DNA from: Nyssa sinensis
Lineage: Eukaryota; Streptophyta; Magnoliopsida; Cornales; Nyssaceae
NCBI GenBank assembly: GCA_008638375.1
Contig: CM018052.1
Span: forward strand, 23,344,071 to 23,408,070
Length of the DNA stretch: 64,000 nucleotides
Direction: 5' to 3'
Shown here: positions 1 through 11,700 of the stretch, piece by piece
Numbering within the stretch: position 1 is the stretch's first letter
Layout of the letters: each line of letters starts with the position of its first letter
Position numbers and translations under genes: made by a program
The notes under the pieces: model-generated
Databases searched by the model: none
Told to the model about the DNA's origin: nothing
The model's input: the letters and a program-made list of their open reading frames with translations, nothing else

Positions 1-1425
1 ATATATTTTTAAATATGTATACCTTAACACGATCCAAACACGACACGATAACATAAATTGACACCCCTAAATACAAGCCAAGTTGCTTTAGCCTTGCAAT
101 CAAAGTTCCGAAATTTTATATATAGTTATAGTAAAATTCTAATAGAAGTGTAAGATAGATAAAAATTTAAATTTAAATTTAATAAAAAAAAGTAAAAATA
201 TAAGATCTTCAAAAGTCTAAATCTTATTAAAAACAATAATGCTACGCTGACTTAAAATTTTTACTAAAAGTATTTACACAATTGATATGACATCATTGTA
301 TTGATTTTACATCACATCCACATCTATCACAATGTAATGTAAAACTAATACAATACTGCCACATTAACTGTGTAAATATTTTTTATAAAATTATTAGGTC
401 CGTATAACATTACTCTATTAAAAATAAACAGTCCAATAAATATCAAAGTTAACAATTTTTTTCCCTACCAATCATATCTGCTACGAAAATATAGATAAAA
501 CAAATAAAATAGAAAAAATCCAAAAATAAAAGTAAATAAAAGTCAAACAGTCATCTTGAAATTCAATGTCACACTGTAATAAATATAATTTATTCATAAT
601 TTATTATTTCTTTTACTCACCCACTTACTATTATATTGTCTTTTCTTCCCTGGCACTTTTTTTTTCCTAATATTTCTTAATTTTTCTAATCAATTTTAAT
701 ATTGTGTAACATTCTCTGTAATACTTAGAAGACTGGAGAATCAAATTACAATTTGTCCCAAATTTCTTTTTCAATCACAGTAAGTTCATTGCAATTAGAA
801 TATATACATATATATATATATATATATTAATATAGGTACTCAACGCTGTAATTGAAATATCTAATCTAACTAATTATTGTTTGGTAGAATTTTTTAAAAT
901 TTGATACTTATCTTATATATTTTTATTGTAGGTAGTGTTTTATCAATTTATAATTATTTTAATATTTGTATTAATAAATATGGCTATTAAAAAAACAAAC
1001 ATTTGGATATGAAAAATTTAAGAAAAAATAAAACTTGATAAATTAATTAAATCTCAAAAATGATATCTTGATAAATTTGCTATTACTAATAAACAAAATA
1101 TAACAAAAAAAATATAGGTGAAAGAATCCTAAATGAAGAAGTAATGGATTTCAAAAAATTAGAAGACAATGATATTTTAAAAAAATATTTTAATATTTTA
1201 AAAAAATAAAAGGCCTCATTTAGAATTTTTGCTTTATACCTCAAATCCTTTCGAGTTGGGCCTAATTTTCAAGAATAAATGAACAAAATCTGAGAAGAAT
1301 TAAACTCTGCTGTCCAATTGTTTGAAGGGCAAAATATATATACGTATATATACGAGGAATGTTACGGTCAGTCACGAGTGAAAAAACTTGCGATCTAATT
1401 GACGAGCTTATATCACGTGCATACA

Positions 1426-1454
<29 letters not shown>
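1..1454. other. AT-rich intergenic DNA, no gene seen
   Basis: Very AT-rich sequence without a credible reading frame or splice pattern on either strand. It contains (AT)n tracts near 801-828 and 1424-1452. The second tract lies at the left border of the large inverted repeat that follows. Confidence 0.7.
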
Positions 1455-1458
<4 letters not shown>

Positions 1459-3385
1459 AAATTAACTCTCTTATAATTAATAAACTTGGGAGATGAAAAT
1501 TTTATTAATTATTAGAATTATTAATTATTAGAATTATTAATTATAAATTATAAATTTTCTTATATTTTTATTAATAAAAAATTCTTTCATACATGTATAT
1601 GAATTTTGATGCAACAAAAGACATTATATTCAACTTTTTAACAACATTTTGATATTTTATAACAAAAAAATACATATAATGTTCAACTTAGGGCATATAA
1701 AAATTCATAATATCATTTTGAACTAAAGAAGTTATATTTTTACACTTATTCATGCCATAATTTTCCTTACTTACAATAAATTTAACTCCAATTTAAATAG
1801 AGTTTACAAATACAATTACTAAAACATATTGTAGACGGGATATATATATATATATATAAGTACACGTATAACTATTTTATCTCTCTAATAATTAATATTA
1901 TAAAAGATTTGTTTGAAAGAATTATTAATTATTAAATAATAGAATTATTAATTATTTACTATGTAATGAAGTTGGTTCCTTAAAAATATATTAATTATTA
2001 GAGATTATTAACTTATTAAATATTAATTATAAGAGGATTACTGATACTATGTTAAAGCTGGGGTTTGAAAGGGTTCATTGTAAATGATGCCACATGCCAG
2101 TTATGTGCATATGTTAAAGTAGGGGGTGCCCAATTCAACCCCACCCTGAAATTTTTAGGTCTTGAGCTTCAATTTTTACACTTTGGGTTGAGTTTTAGCA
2201 AAAGATTTCAAGTCCGATTTAAATTAGAATTGAACTTAAGTTGAGACTTTAAAAACCCGAACCCAACCCGAACCTAAATTCAGTATTTTATATATTATAT
2301 TTTTCATACTTTAGTTATCTACAATTATATTAATAAGAAATCATTCTAAGAATTACTATTTGCATTTTATAATTTCAAAAACTTGTTGACTTATAATATT
2401 TTTTTAAAATTAAATTATGTTGAAGGAGTTATTTTAACAGTTTTATTGTTTCTTTTATAAGGAGAAATTGAGAGAAATTATTAAAAATTTTAGTGTATAA
2501 TCAAAATAAGAAAAAATAACAATTTATTAAAGAAATCGTAAATAAAATTTAAAAAATAAAATTAATAATTGAGTTCGGGTCAAGTTTAGTTTAAACTTGA
2601 TACTAATAAATTTTAATTCAGGTCAAGAACGGGTTGGTTATTCGGTTCAAGGTCAGACTCAAGTCGAGTTCAAATTGACTATTTTATAACTTAAGTTAAA
2701 CTTCAACATAACTCAACCTGAGGCTAGCATGCCCAAGTTGCACTCCTATGTTAAACTTGGCAAAAAAGGGCTTTCACAACCCATTAGTAACTGGGCTGAG
2801 CCTGCTCTTGCAACGTTGACTTTTTAGTTTATTCACGCATAATCACTTCTTATAATTAATATTTAATAAGTTAATAATCTCTAATAATTAATAAATGTTT
2901 AAGAAACTGACTTAGTTTTATGATAGATAATTAATAATTATACTATCTAATAATTAATATTTTTTCAAATTTTTTTTGTAATATTAATTATTAGAGAGAT
3001 AAAATAATTATATATGAACTTATATACAGATATATCATTTATGGCATATCTTGGTAATTATATTTATTAATTTTATATAAATAAAGTCAAAAGTATTGTA
3101 AATGAGAAAAATTATACTATCAGTAAACACAATTTCTTTATTTAAAATGGGCATTAAGAATTTTTTATATCATAAGTTGAATGTTATATGTATTTTTTAT
3201 GAAAAAGTAAATTGTCATTAAAAAATTGCACATGAGGTATTTATTTTGTGCCGAAAATTATTTACATCTAACAAATATTTACTAGTTAATGAAATTAAGA
3301 TAAAATTTAACAATTAATAATTATTATAATTAATAAACTCTCAATTTTCCATGTTTATTAATTATAAAAGGGTTTACCATACATG
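1455..3385. mobile_element. Large inverted-repeat (foldback) element
   Basis: The left arm (about 1455-2045) and right arm (about 2845-3385) are diverged reverse complements of each other. Shared landmarks, in mirrored order, include TTATAATTAATAAAC, a GTTCAACTTA segment, ATCTCTCTAATAATTAAT and GAGATTATTAACTTATTAAA. The arms are about 0.55 kb and surround a spacer of about 0.8 kb. No reading frame of note lies inside, so this looks like a non-autonomous foldback or long-terminal-inverted-repeat transposon. The exact ends and target duplication could not be fixed because the flanks are (AT)n and simple sequence. The arms were aligned by eye only. Confidence 0.65.
2120..2748. mobile_element. 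hAT-like non-autonomous element nested in the foldback loop
   Basis: The segment starts TAGGGGGTGC and ends GCACTCCTA, so the termini are imperfect inverted repeats. It is flanked by TGTTAAAG (2112-2119) and TGTTAAAC (2749-2756), a 7/8 match in the place of an 8-bp target duplication. The interior has mirrored runs of the 'AACCCGAACCCAACC' kind seen in many plant hAT derivatives. It sits wholly inside the spacer of the larger inverted repeat, implying a younger nested insertion. There is no transposase frame. Confidence 0.5.
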
Positions 3386-3808
3386 CGTGTGTGCTAGATT
3401 TCATAGACATTGTATTAAGTTAGTCAATTATGTAATTTTATTCTGTATTGAGGAATTTCACAACAAAAATTCTTTGTTATGTCGTAATGAATATGAATAT
3501 CTGAACTTTCAATTATTTATCCTTTTTTTTTTTTTTGGGTTTGTATTCTCAAGTTGTTTATTTTAGTTTTTCCTGGAAGTAAAGGATTAATAACATGACT
3601 ACTATAAGACAATTTAAAACAACAATTCAAAATTTTTTTTCTTCTTGTTTTGAGATGCAAGAAGAATAAATTTTATATAAAGTAGTCCATAATGATTTAA
3701 AACAATGCTACACAAATTTATACTATAAAAGTTCTAATTAATATAATTATAAAAGAAATTCTAATAAATATATATATATATAGTGATTTTTTAATGCATT
3801 TATTTTGG

Positions 3809-3848
<40 letters not shown>

Positions 3849-5250
3849 AATAATGTTCAAATAAAAGAGATGTAGAAGATACATAATAGTAGAGTTTTTA
3901 TATAATTGAATAATGTTTGAGTAATAAAAAAATTGTATTTAAACTCCAATAATGGAATTCACAAAATATAAACTATGCAATATAAAATAAATATTCACAT
4001 TTTTTATGCAAGCATATAATAGTAGAAACTGAGAATAAATAGGGCTTTCGTAATATGATAAGTATGGACTTAGTTAACTGGTACATTATAATAAGTATAT
4101 AGGATGAATGATACAGAAGGACAACAACTTATGATATCTTTATGTGTAATGGTATACTTCATTGCATGAAATTATTCTCCACTAATACAAGCAGCTAAAA
4201 CTTGAGATTCATTCAAAAAAATCAAGGTTATTTTATAAAATAATATACAAATATCTTTTTTTAGTTAATTTTTTTTTTTATTTCAAATGACAAAACTATC
4301 AATTTCATATTTAATTTTTTAAATCTTGATCAATTTTTTTTTTCATTTTTCAAATAAATATTGATAAAAATTTTAAATTTATTTTTATATAAAATAAAAA
4401 AATCTTTAAAAAAAAGTTAGAATAAATTGATCAAAATTAAAAAAATTCAAAAATAAATAAATAAAAGAAGCACTTTCGTTATTTTGAAAAAAAATTTGAC
4501 ATGAAAAAGATATTTGCATATTATTTTGTAAAATATGAGAAGTCAGTTTAATTTAAAAAATAACAAAAAAAATTAGTTTAATTATTATAAACCTCAAGGG
4601 AGGTCAACGTAATTTACCCAAAAATCAAGGAGTTTTAGGACTTGTTTGAAAAAAGTTAGAATTAATTTAATAAAGTATAAATGAACTAATTCAATTTAGT
4701 AAGTATCTTTTATGAGTTTCAAGGTTTGCATTTATTATTAAAAATACTTAAAACTTTAATAAAATTAGAGTTAGTTTCTCAAAAATAAAAAAATAACTCA
4801 ATCAGAGTGAACCCAACCTAATCCAGTTCAAAAAATTATCAAACAGTCTCTTAAATTATAATTTAAAATTGATTTATTTATCTCGCAAATAATTTGGAGG
4901 AGCTTAATTTAAGTATTATATATTTTTTCGGATTACACATGAATTAATAAAATCAAGCTCAATAAAATAAATAAATTAAAAATATGATTAACTTGTTTAT
5001 TTTATAACAGAGTTTCTATTTGAATCTATTGGTCTCAGCTACGTTTTAACTTTTATTTAATATGCATTTCTCTTTCTGTGTTTGTTCAAAAGAAAAATAA
5101 ATAAATAAATAAAGTATATGTTTAGGTAAATCATGTGTGCTATGGGCGGCATGTAACTAATATTGATCAAGGAGGGAAAATGACGAGAATGAAGCCAAGT
5201 TGGGGCAAAGATACAATAATGGAGACCACTTAGCATATATATATATATAT
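3386..5250. other. AT-rich intergenic DNA with microsatellites
   Basis: No gene was recognised. A compound (AT)n(GT)n microsatellite lies at about 3809-3849 and an (AT)n tract at about 5234-5252. Short open frames here have no recognisable product or splice context. Confidence 0.65.
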
Positions 5251-5750
5251 ATTGGAGATGAATTATTTCAAATGTGTGCGGTATGAGACCCGACCTTTAG
5301 TGCGTTGTTTAAAGAGAGATTTTAACCAGAAAACAAGGTGGATACAACTTCATTTGCATTTGAAAACAAAAGCTGAACAGCCACAAGTCGTTAATGGTAA
5401 TCGCATTCCCGCCTTCTCCCTCTCCCTCTCTGTGTTTCTCTCTCTAAAACTCTGTTTCTTCGCATCTAAGAAATTCATTCACTTTTCTCTCTCTAAACCA
5501 CTAAGAAGGTACATACTTTTAACTTGTCATCACCAATGATCTATGTCTCCGTACTGCTCTTGTCGGAATCTTGACTTTGTATCGGTGATAAAGCTATGAG
5601 TATGCTGATTCAGTAAAATTGCTTCAAAGTTCAAACCCCTAAAACAAATGGCCATTTGAATTGCATTAGAGATTTCTCTCATCTTTGGTAACCTCTTTGG
5701 CTTTGTATTGCTGAATTCAAATCGGACTTCTTGTAGAGTCGCACGTGAGG

Positions 5751-8700
5751 ATGTCTGATTCCAATAATCGTAAGTTCTTTTTGTGTGCATGTTTGATGTT
5801 AAAGCATTGATTGCTCTCTAGAATTCGTTATTTGATGATTCAGATGATTACTGTTAGACATTAGTTACTTTTTTTTTTCGGGGTTTCTCTTGCTTACACA
5901 TTATGAAGCTTGATATTGATGGCTGTGTATTAGTTTTCTGATTTAATTTTTTGGGTTTTTTTTAATACCTTGCTTTCTTTGTTAAACCTAAGGTGTAATT
6001 TTTCTCAGAAATGTAATGAGTTTGGAGACTCTGGACTGGCTTTCACACTAACTATAGCTGATATTTTCACGGCTTCCACGTCTAGTATCCAACTGTGCCT
6101 TGCATTTACCAGTTATTATAATATTTAATACAGTTTACCAACTTAATCCCACTATAAAATTTTGTGCAGTTACAATTATATTTGCTCAGTGGCGGACCTA
6201 GATCATGGAGTTGGGGGGGGGGGGCAAAAATTTAAGGAGGTTTCTTATAGAAATATAAAAAAAATTTGAGGGGGCAACTAGTATTATTTTTTTTTTAATT
6301 ATATAGAAAAGATGGGTAAAAAATCTAATTTCCAAAATTTTGAGGGATGCCACCCTAGACAACGAGTAGGTCCGTCATTGATTTGCTCTTAATTGAATTT
6401 TACAATATTTCACTTGTTGAGCTATTGGTGATTTTGTTATCTTGACACTCACATTAATAAGTTCTAGTTTTTCATGTAAATATTCTCAATGGGATTTTGT
6501 TCTTTTGATTTAACTGGTCAATATTTTAATCAATTCATCAAGTTTGTTGGTTTCAATACCATCCTAGACAATTGTGTCATATGATGTACTTATTGGTATG
6601 TCTGACTTGCATAGATTATGTCATTTATTTGCTTTTCTTTTTGATGAGCTATTTTCTTGCCACTTTGATGGTCACTATCAATTGTCAATTATATTACTTT
6701 CAATTCTGTGTAGCTTCTTCTGGTCAGTCTTCTACCTCCCAGTCTGGAACCACAATAGCTTCTGGACAAACCAATGATTCAAATGGCAATCTGTCCACTC
6801 ATGAACTGTCCGAAAATTCAAGTACTGATACTGTGTTGAGAGGGGAATCAGAAATCAGTGGAACTTTAACTGAAGGGTCTGGAGCAACTCAGGCATCTTC
6901 ACCTCAAACTTCCTCATCGATATTTAGTGCTTTATGTCCTACAGTTGGAACAACAATGCCTGCTCTTGGTTTTTCTTCAGCTCCAACTTTTGGTAAATCT
7001 TTGTTGTCTTTTTGTGGTTAGTACATTAAAACAACTCTAAGAAGTCTATTGTCCCATTTCTTATTTATTTCACTCAATCCTTCACCCCCCTGTTGGAGTG
7101 GAAATGATGGTTAGAGTGAAAATTAACGGGCCTTCTACTTTTGCAAATGCATAGGATTAAGTCTAGTAAATTTCTCAAAACAGGAGGTGCAGTTTTACAT
7201 GAATGAATATTGGCATTGAAACATAGATTACTGAATTGAAAACTCTGTACATACTGAACAAGGAATTTGCTTATTAGATAAGTCGGGTGGAACATGATGA
7301 GCCTAGTCGCTGGTCTTATGGTATGGAATAAGCTCAGTTTGTGAATGCCATAGAGTATGGGTTCTTGTTGGTGGAATTGAACCTTGCAAATTATGTTAAC
7401 TTAATTGAGTTGACATCTTTAAGAATATGAAAGTGGAAAAACTTTGAGCAAAGAGTAGAATTTTCATATCAAGTTAGGGTGAAGCATATATGACTGATGG
7501 AAAAGATGACCTCAGGATATTTATCTTATAAGAAACTTACACAGTAAATGAAAATTTTCTCATTTATCTCACTGTGCTTTGAAAATTTTAATGTGCATTA
7601 TACACGTGCAAAATATATCAACAACATGAAAGACTTTTATAGGATGGTATTGTAATAAACTCCATTGGTAAATATGGTTTCGGGAAGATAGATGAATATT
7701 CTAAATCTATGTAAGCTTACTCAATTTATTTTAACATTATGATTATTGGCTATGAAATGTTATGTTCATAAATTGTTCACTATCCATTTACCTAAAATGG
7801 GAATCATAGTGGGGCATTTTGTGGCATTCAGTATTCAAAACATCTTTAGGCATAGAACTCTAAGACACATGACTATGCTTAATTCAGAGCCAACCTTTAT
7901 AATATGCATATACATTATTATTATTATTATTATTTAATTTCCTTTTCTCTTTTTTCTTAACTTCGCTGACCTTGGTTAAATAAACCTTGTAAACTTCCAA
8001 TGGAAAGAACTTGAAGCAGAATATCCAAGTTTCATCTATGGTAATCTAAACTCTTCATTTGGCTAGAAACCTTCTTGAATTGTGGACATTTATCACATCC
8101 ATTTCAACTATTTTTGGAGCTTACTCATGCAAATGGTAACAGTAGCAAAATATCTCAAAAAAATGTTGTTCTTCAAAAACTGAGTTTCTACAAATTTAAT
8201 CCCGGTAATATGATTTTGGAGAGGGTAGAGGATTGATTGCATCTATGAGAAATCACTCGTAACAAATTCCACCTAACAATCATTGATTCTAATTATTGGG
8301 GTCAACTTTTACTCAGATTCCATTTCTTTTGAGAAATGAGCTTCACATAGAGGGACAATTTAGATTTTTTAGGCATCAACTTCGATATCAAACATGTCAC
8401 TAGATTGTGCTTAACTATGACGGTATGACCTAACTTTATTATAGATGACAAAACAATATGTATTTATGTTGCACTTGTTCTGTGATGACTGCGGTAGACT
8501 TTGGAGTACCAATGTTGTTAGTTCAATTGTGTCATTCTCTAAGAGGGGTCGTTTGATGAACAAGCAGTCATCTCACTTGCTTTTACCACAAACCTGGATG
8601 TTCATGAACTATTCTGCATTGCTGCTAATTTGATCTTTTCAACACCTTTGTGGTATGGTTACTCATTGCTTTCTCCTTGGTCATAAACTTTGGGAAGAAT

Positions 8701-11700
8701 CTAATATGATAACTGTGAAAGGTACTTTTATTTCTTTTACATTGTCCATGGACTGAATTTCAGAAAGAATATGGCATAATAGGCACGTAATGTATTAGTC
8801 TCTTTGCTTTTCTTTTCTATTTCACGCATTTATGTTTTATTTGAGACGCTTCCTTATTCCTTATCATTTCTCTTGTTTTCTAGTTTTGAACCTCAATGAT
8901 CAATTCTTATGAGATTCACTTTTATTTAGGTGTTGTGAATTTAATTATAATTTCTATAAACAATGTATTCTCTAGGTGGAATTTACTTTGTTTTATGACC
9001 AACTATTTTTCTTGTCTCCTTATGCTTAGTAGGATTTGTGTTTGGGCCTTCATCTGGGTTGGGGTGGTCTATGGGCAAGGGGAGGGCTAGCCACCATAGT
9101 GTGGCCCAGCCATTGAAGCAAAAGAAGAAAAATAAAAAAAAAGAAGCAAGCTTTTGGTTCGTCTACTTTCTCTAGTGCATCATGCCAACCCACATTTGGT
9201 ACTGCTTGCACCCCATCTATTGACCCAATCAACACTTCAGCCCTTGGTACAACAATCACCTCATTATATGGTTCCACACTAACTTCATCGTTTGGTGGCA
9301 TAGGCTCAAAATCTGGTGTGTCCAGTGCATCAGCCGCTGAATCTAGGGAAGCAGTCCAAGTTTCAAGTGTTCCCGCATTTACTTCTTCAAGCGCTCCTGC
9401 ATTTGATGCTTCGAGTGCCCCTGCATTTAGTTCTTCAATCGCTCTTGCAATTGGTGGTTCAGGTGTTCCTGCATTTAGTTCTTCAACCACTCCAGCATTT
9501 GGTGCTTCAAGTGCCCCTGCATTTAGTTCTTCAAGCACTTTTGCATTTGGTGCTTCAAGTGTTCCTGCATTTACTTCTTCCAGCACCCCTGCATTTGGTG
9601 CTTCAAGTGTTTCTGAACTTATCTCTTCAAGCACTCCTGCATTTGGTGCTTCAAGTGCCCTTACAGTTAGTTCTTCAAGCATTTCTACATTTGGATCTTC
9701 AAGTGTCCTTGCATTTACTTCTTCAAGCAATCCTGCATTTGGTGCTTCAAGCTCTCATGCATTTGGTGCTTCAAATGTTCCTGCATTTACTTCTTCAAGC
9801 ACCCCTGCATTTGGTGCATCAAATATTCCTGCACTAATCTCTTCAACCACTCCTGGTGCTTCAAGTGCCCTTGCATTTGGTGATTCAAGCATTCCTACAT
9901 TTGGATCTTCAAGTGTCCCTATATTTACTTCTTCCAGAAATCCTGAATTTGGTGCTTCAAGCTCTCATGCATTTGGTGCTTCAAATGTTCATGCACTTAT
10001 CTCTTCAACCACTCCTGCATTTGGCGCTTCAAGTGCCCCTGCATTTGGTGCTTCAAGCATTGCTACATTTGGATCTTCAAGTGTCCCTGCAATTACTTCT
10101 TCAAGCACCCCTGCATTTGGTGCTTCAAATGTTCATGCACTTATCTCTTCAACCACTCCTGCGTTTGGTGCTTCAAGTGCCCCTGCATTTGGTGCTTCAA
10201 GCATTGCTACATTTGGATCTTCAAGTGTCCCTGCAATTACTTATTCAAGCAATCCTGCATTCGGTGCTTCAAGTGCCCCTGCATTTGGTGCTTCAAATGT
10301 TCATGCACTTATCTCTTCAACCACTCTTGCATTTGGTGCTTCAAGCGTTGCAACATTTGGATCTTCAAGTGTCCCTGCAATTACTTCTTCAAGCACCCCT
10401 GCATTTGGTGCTTCAAGTGCCCCTGCATTTGATGCTTCAAGCATTGCTACATTTGGATCTTCAAGTGTCCCTGCAATTACTTCTTCAAGAAATCCTGCAT
10501 TTGGTGCTTCAAGTGCCCCTGCATTTGGTGCTTCAAGCATTGCTACATTTGGATCTTCAAGTGTCCCAACAATTACTTCTTCAAGCAATCCTGCATTTGG
10601 TGCTTCAAATGATCTTGCATTTATTTCTTCAAGCACCCCTGCATTTAGTGCTTCAGGTGTTCCAACACTTATCTCTGCAAGCTCTCCTGCATTTGGTGCT
10701 TCAAGTGCCCCTGCATTTGGTGCTTCAAGCATTCCTACATTTGGTGCTTCAAATGGTCCTGCATTTATTTCTTCAAGCACCCCTGCATTTAGTGCTTCAG
10801 GTGTTCCAACACTTATCTCTGCAAGCACTCCTGCATTTGGTGCTTCAAGTGCCCCTGCATTTGGTGCTTCAAGCATTCCTCCATTTGGATCTTCAACTGT
10901 CCCTGCATTTGGTGCTTCAAGTGCCCCTGCATTTGGTGCTTCAAGCATTCCTCCATTTGGATCTTCAACTGTCCCTGCATTTGGTGCTTCAAGTGCCCCT
11001 GCATTTGGTGCTTCAAGCATTGCTACATTTGGATCTTCAAGTGTCCCTGCAATTACTTCTTCAAGCACCCCTGCATTTGGTTCTTCAAGTGCCCCTGCAT
11101 TTTCAAGCATTGCTACATTTGGATCTTCAAGAGTCCCTGCAATTACTTCTTCAAGCAATCCTGCATTTGGTGCTTCAAGTGCCCCTGCATTTTCAAGCAT
11201 TGCTACATTTGGATCTTCAAGTGTCCCTGCAATTACTTCTTCAAGCACCCCTGCATTTGTTTCTTCAAGTGCCCCTGCATTTTCAAGCATTGCTACATTT
11301 GGATCTTCAAGTGTCCCTGCAATTACTTCTTTAAGCAATCCCGCATTTGGTGCTTCAAGTGCCCCTGCATTTGGTGCTTCAAGCATTGCTACATTTGGAT
11401 CTTCAAGTGTCCCAACAATTACTTTGTCAAGCAATCCTGCATTTGGTGCTTCAAATGATCCTGCATTTATTTCTTCAAACACCCCTGCATTTAGTGCTTC
11501 AGGTGTTCCAACACTTATCTCTGCAAGCTCTCCTGCATTTGGTGCTTCAAGTGCCCCTGTATTAGGTACTTCAAGCATTCCTACATTTGGTGCGTCAAAT
11601 GATCCTGCATTTATTTCTTCAAGCACCCCTGCATTTAGTGCTTCAGGTGCCCCTGTATTAGGTACTTCAAGCATTCCTACATTTGGTGCGTCAAATGATC

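Noticed and set aside
9856..11334. 492-residue +1-frame open frame of LHLVLQVP repeats
   Set aside because: It is a frame shadow of the same array with no start context or exon partners.
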